Below, piece after piece: positions 57,689 through 64,000 of a DNA stretch of 64,000 nt. Numbering within the stretch: position 1 is the first letter of the stretch; each line of letters opens with the position of its first letter. Source of the DNA: Liopterus haemorrhoidalis (lineage: Eukaryota; Arthropoda; Insecta; Coleoptera; Dytiscidae); the NCBI GenBank assembly GCA_963971575.1, contig OZ020611.1:2604001-2668000 (forward strand), in the 5' to 3' direction. Position numbers and translations under genes: made by a program. The notes beneath the pieces were generated by a model. It had not been told where the DNA came from, made no database searches, and saw nothing but the letters and a program-made list of their open reading frames with translations.

Positions 57689-57693
57689 CTGAA

Positions 57694-57898
57694 ATGGAAG
57701 AACACAAAGAAAATTTAGAAACTCAGTTGTCAGAATTAGAAATGCTACAATCAGCCTTTCCAGATGAGATAGTTGTGGATGACTACTCAGCTGTTATCGA
57801 TATGCAGGATTTTATTAATAATAAAATTAAACATTTGTCGTCACTTTTAAATTTTACCGTTTATCTTAAAGTTGATAATTGTGAAGAAAATAATAAAA
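57694..57898 (+). CDS. RWDD2-like gene, exon 1
   Basis: Codons 1-68 plus one base. The start MEEHKENLETQLSELEML matches the usual RWDD2 N-terminus, so the ATG at 57694 is accepted. Confidence 0.9.
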
Positions 57899-60551
57899 GT
57901 AAGTAATACACCCAGAGCCAGTAGCTATTTTAGCGCCTCACCTCATGTAATTAGAAAAATTAAAATTTCTTACTTTTGTGCAAAAGAAATATTAACATAC
58001 AATTGATCTGATATATATCAGGGTTCTGTAGGTATTAAATAAATAGTAACATATTGTACATAGGGTACTTATTATTATTTTTTTATTGTTTTATTTATTT
58101 TACATCGCTCTATTTCTGCAACGAGGCTAATTGCCGATGCCAGGGGGCGAGCTCCTACATTTGTATGAGGGGTGAATGATTGTGAAAATGGGAGTAATAT
58201 TAACATATTATTCTCGCCCGAATATTATCACCAACTTGAACAAGCAACCTCACAATTCAGACTGTTTTAATCAGTCAATACTGCGCGATTTACCGAGGTC
58301 GGCCACTCCGTTGGCAAGGTACTTAAAATTAAAAATCATAAATTTCGATAACTCTTGAAAGAATAACTTCCATCTAGAGACTTACAGGCGTGCTTAATTA
58401 CGAAATACGCGTGCCTCAAGACCCAGCTTTAGCTACCCAGTTCTCCAGTCTGTCGGATAAATACTGTAAGCACGGTTTTGCAAAATATTCGATAACTTAT
58501 GAAATAATTATTAGATTAAAATTTCTGTTGTACTATTGCAGTTCACATTACTCGGTAGTATTACTTAGAATTTTTTCAGATTTTTAAATTACTCCCCCTG
58601 GGGTATAGAGTCTGGGACAATAGTTATTTTGGCATATGGTTTAGCAAAAAAACTGCTTGAAAAAATAAATAAAAACTATTTTTTGTTTCTTTATCTGCCT
58701 CTTACGAGCTTTCTTCTGATACTACACAATAAATTTTAAAAAAATAAATTATTTTTCACATAAAACAATTTCGAAAAACTAATCTGCTCAAAAATTCCTG
58801 TTGAACTATTTCAGTTCCTATCAATGTACATTATTTGAAATTTTTTGTTCATTTATTAAAAACAATTTCAGATTTTTAAATTAATTCCTCTGGGAAATGA
58901 GGAATAAAAATTTTGAAAAAATAATTATTTTTTCAGCAACAAAAAATTCTATAAACTAATTGTTTAAAAATTCTTGTTGAACTATTTCGGTTACCATCAA
59001 TGTACATTGTTGATTTTTTTCAGATTTTTAGTGCAACCCTTGTGAAAACTAGGGTGAAGGACAACAGTTATGAAATAATTTTTGCGAAAAGAATTTTTTT
59101 TTAAATAAAAATTTATTGGTTTTTCCTCGCACTAAGAAAAGTTACATCATACCCCACACAAAATTTTCTAAAATTTTTAATATTTTCATCGTATTTTTTC
59201 TCTAGGTTCAGCCGTTTTTACATTTGGTCTGCTTTCGACGCCATGTTGTTCTGCGGTTTACAAATAAGTGCTGCGGGTTAAAATAATTTAAGTAAAAATC
59301 AATGTAAAATATGAATTTTTACACATTTCAAATTTCGCACTTTATTTCTTAAACGGCCTTTTTTTTTTTTCTCGTTTATGGACTTTGCTGCTATGGCAAT
59401 AAGCAAGGACAATACTCATTTTTCATGTTGAAAATTCCATGCCTGAACAGGATTCGAACCCAAGACCTTAGCAAGGTAGGGCACGTATGTTACCACTACG
59501 CTACGCCGGTGGGCTAACGGTCTAATTTAAAAATATAAAAAATTCCGAGTAATGCGCATTGATATAATACAAAATGGTACTATTATTATTTTATTTATTT
59601 TACATCGGCCTATATCTGCAACGAGACTAATCGCCGTGCCAGTGGGCGAGCTCCTACACCTGGATGAGGGGTGAATGATTGTGAAAATGGGAGTAATGTT
59701 AAAATATTATTCTCGCCCGAATAATCTCACCAACGGAGAATTGAACTAGCAACCTCACAATTCAGACTGTTTTAACCAGTGAGAACTGCGCGATTACCCG
59801 AGCTCGGCCACTCTGTTGGCTACAAAATAGTATGATTGGTTCTTAGTTATACCTATGAAATCCTGAAAATGTACGAAGTACAGGTTCCTCAATAGTTTTA
59901 AACATAATTTATGTTTCAGGTTGTAACGTATGTTTATGTGTAAATTTTCCACACACATATCCTCAAGAAAACCCAGATATTTTTATAAGAATCGATCAAA
60001 ATCGCACACAACAAAATAAAATAAACATCGACGCTCGCAACTATATATCAACCTTGGAAAGTGGTGACCCCTGCATATTTTCATTAATAAACTGGCTCCA
60101 AGAAAACATACAAAACTATCAAGAAACTCAAGAAATTAAAACCGAAATAATAAAACAAGACAAATTCACGAGATATTGGATTTACTCCCACCATATCTAC
60201 AGTAAAATCAAGAGGAAAGAGATACAGAACTTGGCTAATAATTATAATTTAACTGGTTTTTGTCTTCCTGGTAAACCCGGTGTTATTTGTATTGAAGGTT
60301 ATTCTAACGATTGTTCAGAGTTTTGGTCTTATATTAAGAGTATGACATGGAAAAAAATTGTTTGTAAATATATAGAAACTGAAGATTGTGATATTGAAAG
60401 TTTTCGGAGATTTTCGAATTTTGAAGAGATCGCTTTTCAGACCGAGGGGAATAGGTCTAATCATATGAATATGGGGGATTTTAATATTTATTTGGATAAA
60501 CATAATTGTGAATATATGTTTAAAGAATTATTTGGACTAGATAAAAGCTAA
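57694..60551 (+). CDS. RWD domain-containing protein, RWDD2-like
   Basis: Two exons, 57694-57898 and 59920-60551, joined in phase (donor AAAA|GTAAGT, acceptor TTTATGTTTCAG|GTTG), give 278 residues. Residues about 1-115 form an RWD domain: ETQLSELEMLQSAFPDE at the start and VNFPHTYPQENPDIFIR with the YP-x3-P turn. Residues about 150-270 match the C-terminal RWDD2 region (DUF1115-like): YWIYSHHIYSKIKRKEI, LPGKPGVICIEG, FSNFEEIAFQTEG. Human RWDD2A/B are about 290-320 residues, so this is full length. RWD domains mediate protein contacts; the precise role of RWDD2 is not established. Its ATG lies 6 bp from the first base of the opposite-strand exon at 57513-57688, so its promoter or 5' UTR must overlap that gene. 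Confidence 0.92.
58085..58335 (-). mobile_element. tRNA-like SINE (second family), copy in RWDD2 intron
   Basis: On the minus strand: GAGTGGCCGACCTCGGTAAA (A-box region), AGGTTGCTTGTTCAAG (B-box region), GGAGCTCGCCCCCTGGC, and a TAAAATAAATAAAA tail. A second copy lies at 59583-59820 in the same orientation. Confidence 0.7.
58336..59361. other. Intron of the RWDD2-like gene, degenerate repeats
   Basis: Three to four diverged repeats of a phrase like 'AATTCTTGTTGAACTATTTC' + GGTT...CATCAATGTACATT occur at about 58520, 58795 and 58970, echoing the 'CCTGTTGTACTATTCCGGTT' segment of the GTAGGTATGACC family. No minus-strand exon for the large gene was found here. Confidence 0.5.
59362..59516 (-). 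mobile_element. tRNA-derived SINE (first family), uninterrupted copy
   Basis: Minus strand: GCCCACCGGCGTAGCGTAGT / GGTAAC (A box), GGGTTCGAATCCTGTTCAGG (B box), body, and A-run. It shows the unbroken form of the SINE that is split by a hAT at 48481. Confidence 0.85.
59583..59820 (-). mobile_element. tRNA-like SINE (second family), copy 2
   Basis: Minus strand: CAACAGAGTGGCCGAGCTCG, GGTTGCTAGTTCAATTCTCC, TCGTTGCAGATATAGGCCG, then an AATAAATAAAATAATAAT tail. Close to the copy at 58085 and more regular in its A/B boxes. Confidence 0.75.
59920..60551 (+). CDS. RWDD2-like gene, exon 2
   Basis: Codons 69-278 and stop (60549-60551). Begins mid-RWD domain with the YP-x-E-NP turn and carries the whole C-terminal half. 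Confidence 0.92.
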
Positions 60552-60853
60552 TATTGTTTTTTTAATAATGAATTCTATTTATAAAATTGCATTATTGCAC
60601 ACAACACGAGAGAGTAAGGAAAACAAATTATACTTTTTTAAATTATGTAAATATTTTGAAATGTTTTGCTTAATGATGGTGTAGCGTTGTGTTCAAATAA
60701 GTGGTATAAAATATAACATGCATCTTTCCAAATGTTATATACTATCTTTTTCAGCTTTTATATATATTTTTTTATTACTTTTGTGAATTTTGTTAAATTT
60801 ATATAATTGTGATTGTTTTTTTGATATTTGTACAAATAATTATAATCTACATT

Positions 60854-60859
60854 AATAAA
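60854..60859 (+). terminator. Poly(A) signal of the RWDD2-like gene
   Basis: AATAAA lies about 300 bp after the stop, just before the next repeat element begins at about 60888. Confidence 0.55.
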
Positions 60860-61815
60860 ATTGGAGATTTAATTTGTTTTTTTTTTTAGGGTTTTGTAGG
60901 TATGACCAAAAAACCCTTATACCGTCATTTTGTCGTCTGTCGGTCTGTATGTTCGGTAAAGATTGTAGTCAAACGGCTAACCCTAGAAAAATGAAATTTG
61001 GCATGCGTATACAACTCTTTGACACGCTCATAGGAAAAATACTAAAACATTTAAAAAACATGTCCCCATAAAAATATAAACAAATACATGCTAATCGAAA
61101 AAAAATTTTTTTTTTTTTTAATTCTGAGGAGGGTATCAAATTTTATTTTTGCAAAATAAATTATCTTGACGCAATTTTTGCCAAAATTGTGCAAAAAAAT
61201 TTTGTCCCACACCTTGTAGCCCAGACGGTTTAAACTAAAAATCTGAAAAAAATTCTAAGTAGTGTACATTGGTGTGAACTAAAGTCACTGGATTATACAA
61301 AGTACCGCAAGCCTTTGAAGAAGCCGACAGACCCCTGGGTTTGATTGGCAACATTGCTTCCCCTATTAAGCAAACTAAAGCAGCAATGTTTACGTCTGCG
61401 CTGTCACATCTCGCTCTCATTTAATAACCTTCTTTGTCAGCGGTTTGAATATTTAAGGTTAAGTTTCATTTAAATTTATATATTAAAAATATATCCATTT
61501 TCTTTAATAAAAATTTAAAAAATAATTGAAATTGTACCACAATTTTGTTATAGTGCATCTTTGATTAAAAAAATCGTGATTACAATGTTTAAAATAAAAA
61601 CTAGTTTCTTATTTTTGTAATGTTGGAATCACTGAACATCATTTGTGTTGGCGACAGTGATGGGCGCGTAGAATACATGATGTAGACGAGTAATGTAGAT
61701 TTTACGCGTAAACATGTCAAGTAGAATATGCCTTTGTTTACGTGTCGAATGTAGAATGTAAACTGTACATGCGCAGTACGTTTAAATGTAATATTTGAAA
61801 TAATAGAATGGTAAT

Positions 61816-62533
61816 CAGTGATGGGCGTTTACACGTAAACTTTAATTGTTTACGTTTACGTGTAAACTTATGTAAACAATTGGTAAACTTGTCAACAATG
61901 TAAACAATGTAAACTTTGTAAACTGTCAAATAATGAGGTTAGTTTTAGTTATTTAATACGAATAATAGAGAGTTAATGAACAAGTATATTCAGTTCAAAA
62001 CAATAAATGTATTTAAAAAATGGTGGGAAGAAACCGAAGGAATAGTTCTGAAGAACTAGGTTTTCTTTTAATTAAAGAAAATGAAAGAAAATATGGGGCG
62101 TTATGCAAAATTTGCAATGAATCTTTTCGTTATTAAAAAATATAGGCTAATTTTCTTTAAGGTGAAATTTAATGTATTTTGTTAATAAAATTATTAGACT
62201 GAATTTTTTAAAGAAAAAAGTTTTTTATTTTTCATATTCATATTTACTAATTTGTATGTAACACCTGTAATGATGCAAATTCTATTTTTATTAATATGTA
62301 TATTGGCTTGTCCTAATTTTATATACTTACTTTTTCATTAAAATTTAATTATTTATAAAAATGTATTGATAATGAGGTTCTGTAATTCAAAACAAGTGCG
62401 CATGTCTAAATCATTGTTTACATTGTTTACGTTGTTTACATTGTTTACAAGAGTTTTTGTGTTTACTTTACATCATTGTTTACGCGTCAACAATGAGGTA
62501 ACTTACATCATGTAACTTACGCGCCCATCACTG
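61816..62533 (+). mobile_element. hAT-like element, innermost layer, duplication ATGGTAAT
   Basis: Ends CAGTGATGGGCG / CGCCCATCACTG, with ATGGTAAT at 61808-61815 and 62534-62541. It is the same family as 48481-49203 (718 and 723 bp), in inverse orientation. Being innermost, it is the most recent of the four. Confidence 0.95.
62020..62136 (+). pseudogene. BED-type zinc finger remnant of a hAT transposase
   Basis: A 38-codon frame from ATG: MVGRNRRNSSEELGFLLIKE, later KYGALCKICNESFRY then stop. The C-x2-C half-finger after a basic stretch resembles the BED domain at the N-terminus of hAT transposases; the H-x-H half and the rest of the enzyme are absent. Confidence 0.55.
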
Positions 62534-63600
62534 ATGGTAATAGTTTAAATTTACTTTAATGTTTATGTTTATTTCAATTTTATGTAGTTCTAATTACATA
62601 TATTGTTTCCATAAATGTTATCTCACAAATCGTATGTTGTTATGGACAACATAATTTACTTGGTTTCTGTTTGTATGAACTACAAAAGTAAAATTAAAAT
62701 TAAAAGTTAACAGTTGTTTTAATCAGGAAGGATCAGGAAGCTGTCAAAAATATTAAATTTGAGTTCTTTACTTCTTCTTCTACTTAAAACTGGCGGTATA
62801 CTATTTGTTAAACGTTACATAACCTCATTTTTCATTATTCTACGCCAGATTCTACGTGTCTACACAGTCTACACTTCTCTACGCTGTCTACGGTAAATTT
62901 ACACGTAGACGTAAAAAATTCAAGTTTACGCGTAGACGCCCATCTCTGGTTGGCGACATTTTTAACCCCAGCATGGCCGCCGTTGCGGTACTTTGTGTAA
63001 TCTAGTGACTTTAGTGTGAACCGGAATAGCACAACAGGAATTTTTGATCACATAATGTTTTCGGAAAATAACGCATTTTTTGTGTTTTTAACAAAATTAT
63101 GTTAATTATTTAATTCGCTATGTAGCACAGTAGATAAGTAAGCGCTCGTAGCATGATTCGTTTCGTCGTTGCTTTGTAATTTGCAAACTAGAGTTCAATT
63201 CCTGTCAACTTTAATTTTTCTAGTTTTTTTTTTTTTAGATTGTATAAATTATTTTGTCAAAATTAAGTTATATTTTGGTAAATGTTGCATTTCATTTTTA
63301 ATAGCGTAAATTTAATAACCAGTGGGAAATGTTGAAATTATAATTTAATTCTATGTTTGAATGTATACGAAATCAGAGGGGCGAATCTTATGATTTAAGC
63401 AACCAATGGGAGCCATAAGCTCAATTTTCAAAATCTTAATATAAAAAATACTGCACATATTTAGAAACTTAAATAATGGTATTAGGCATTCGAATAAAAA
63501 AATATTTTGACATAAAATTTGTTTTGGCATCCCAAATAATCATCATTCGGTTACTAAATACCTGCGAAACCCTGAAATGTGTGAAAATTCACACTTCACA

Positions 63601-63819
63601 TAAATTTTTTATGTTTTCGGTCTTATATTTGGTTTCTACACCTTGCAGATGATTATAAGACAACATACGCTAAAAATCAATTTTTGTTTGTCTCTCTGCG
63701 AGATTCACGCAAAATGAATGGACATATTTTCACGTAATTTGGTATGGTGATTAAGTAAAACCAGGATTCAAACTTAGGCTATAAGGCATCCCAAAATTTT
63801 TATTTTAGGGGGATACTTC
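63601..63819. other. Helitron-like or other repeat debris
   Basis: 'AAACCAGGATTCAAACTTAG' + GCTATAAGGCATC and TTAGGGGGATACTTCGGGG also occur at 3803-3870 in similar form, so this is another copy of the decayed element at 3201-4630. Confidence 0.5.
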
Positions 63820-64000
63820 GGGGTTTTTTTTTTTTTTTATTTATGGACTTAGCTACTATGGCCATTATCCAGTAGATGCCTTTTTTAATTTTCACCAACA
63901 CAATTTTTGGACAACACAAATATCCATGCCATAACCGGGATTCGAACCCGAGCCCTCATGGCCTAGAAATCAGTGTATCGCTACACTAACCACTACGCCA
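63820..64000 (-). mobile_element. tRNA-derived SINE, cut by the window edge
   Basis: Minus strand: TGGCGTAGTGGTTAGTGTAG (A box), GGGTTCGAATCCCGG (B box), then ATGGCATGGATATTTGTG and an A-run at 63822-63840. Close relative of 59362-59516 but with a different tRNA-like head. Confidence 0.75.

Larger units (their letters stand above)
61655..62948. mobile_element. hAT-like element, middle nest layer, duplication GTTGGCGA
   Basis: Ends CAGTGATGGGCGCGTAGAAT / CGCCCATCTCTG are inverted; GTTGGCGA repeats at 61647-61654 and 62949-62956. GTAGA / TCTAC motifs replace the GTAAA / TTTAC motifs of its inner relative, so it is a sister family. Interrupted by 61816-62533. Confidence 0.94.
61280..63013. mobile_element. 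hAT-like element, outer nest layer, 8-bp duplication GTGTGAAC
   Basis: Ends TAAAGTCACTGGATTATACA and TGTAATCTAGTGACTTTA pair over about 30 bp through AAAGTACCGCAA. GTGTGAAC flanks both sides (61272-61279, 63014-63021). It is itself interrupted by 61655-62948. Confidence 0.93.
60888..63600 (+). mobile_element. 'GTAGGTATGACC' interspersed element, copy 4, host of nested transposons
   Basis: Left part 60888-61279 starts AGGGTTTTGTAGGTATGACC; right part 63014-63600 ends ACCTGCGAAACCCTGAAATG. The join is recognised because GTGTGAAC is duplicated around the insertion at 61280-63013 and because copies 1-3 are continuous there. The tRNA-like core is at about 63115-63210 (GAGTTCAATTCCTGTC). Confidence 0.9.

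Noticed and set aside
56978..57211. Reading the frame at 57211 as an exon of the EAR-repeat gene
   Set aside because: It encodes a reverse transcriptase tail, and exons 1 and 2 join in phase without it.
61235..61420. Minus-strand frame as missing 5' exon of the large gene
   Set aside because: It spans a transposon junction (61280) between two repeat families.

Overview
The window looks like an AT-rich, repeat-laden insect nuclear genome. Supporting signs are short introns with canonical GT/AG borders, a short (CCTAA)n tract matching the insect telomere repeat, and many Tc1/mariner, hAT, pogo-like, piggyBac-like and Helitron-like elements plus tRNA-derived SINEs. The species or order cannot be fixed from the sequence. 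There are no operons, rRNAs or CRISPR arrays.

Two host genes can be supported. The first fills most of the window on the minus strand. Eighteen exons (57688 down to 9955) join in a continuous reading frame with matching splice phases and encode the last 1861 residues of one large protein. The 5' end lies to the right of 57688 and was not found. The protein has EAR/EPTP-like beta-propeller repeats at its N-terminal side (exons 57688 to 48118) and again at its C-terminus (15761 to 9955). Between them lies a long series of diverged modules with the motifs 'Q-V-I-x-G-x-K-x-F' and 'G-x-V-x-G-I-D-x-x-x-L'. The family name is uncertain; large secreted insect eggshell proteins of the Nasrat/Polehole/Closca type are an untested suggestion. 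The second gene, on the plus strand (57694 to 60551, two exons), encodes an RWD-domain protein of the RWDD2 type. Its start codon lies 6 bp from a splice acceptor of the minus-strand gene, so it is either nested in that gene's 5' intron or overlaps it antisense.

Everything else is repeats, mostly inside introns of the large gene. 1-9750 (downstream of it): a hAT-like element with exact 8-bp target duplication, LINE and mariner fragments, a GC-rich unique patch, a 40-bp minisatellite, and a second hAT-like element. 9955-20250: a nearly intact DD41D-type transposase element, pogo-like and other MITEs, two deleted mariners, and an element carrying a conserved transposon-type ORF of unknown class. 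20250-36800: piggyBac-like, hAT-like and Harbinger-like foldback elements, several ending within about 25 bp of splice donors. 38000-47800: a Helitron-like block whose 3' terminus abuts a nine-unit satellite of about 655 bp. 48100-57000: a SINE split by a hAT, a THAP micro-ORF beside a long hairpin, five-member TA-flanked MITE family copies and a pogo-like element with a PHD-type zinc finger. 60880-63600: transposons nested four deep, each layer datable by its own target duplication.
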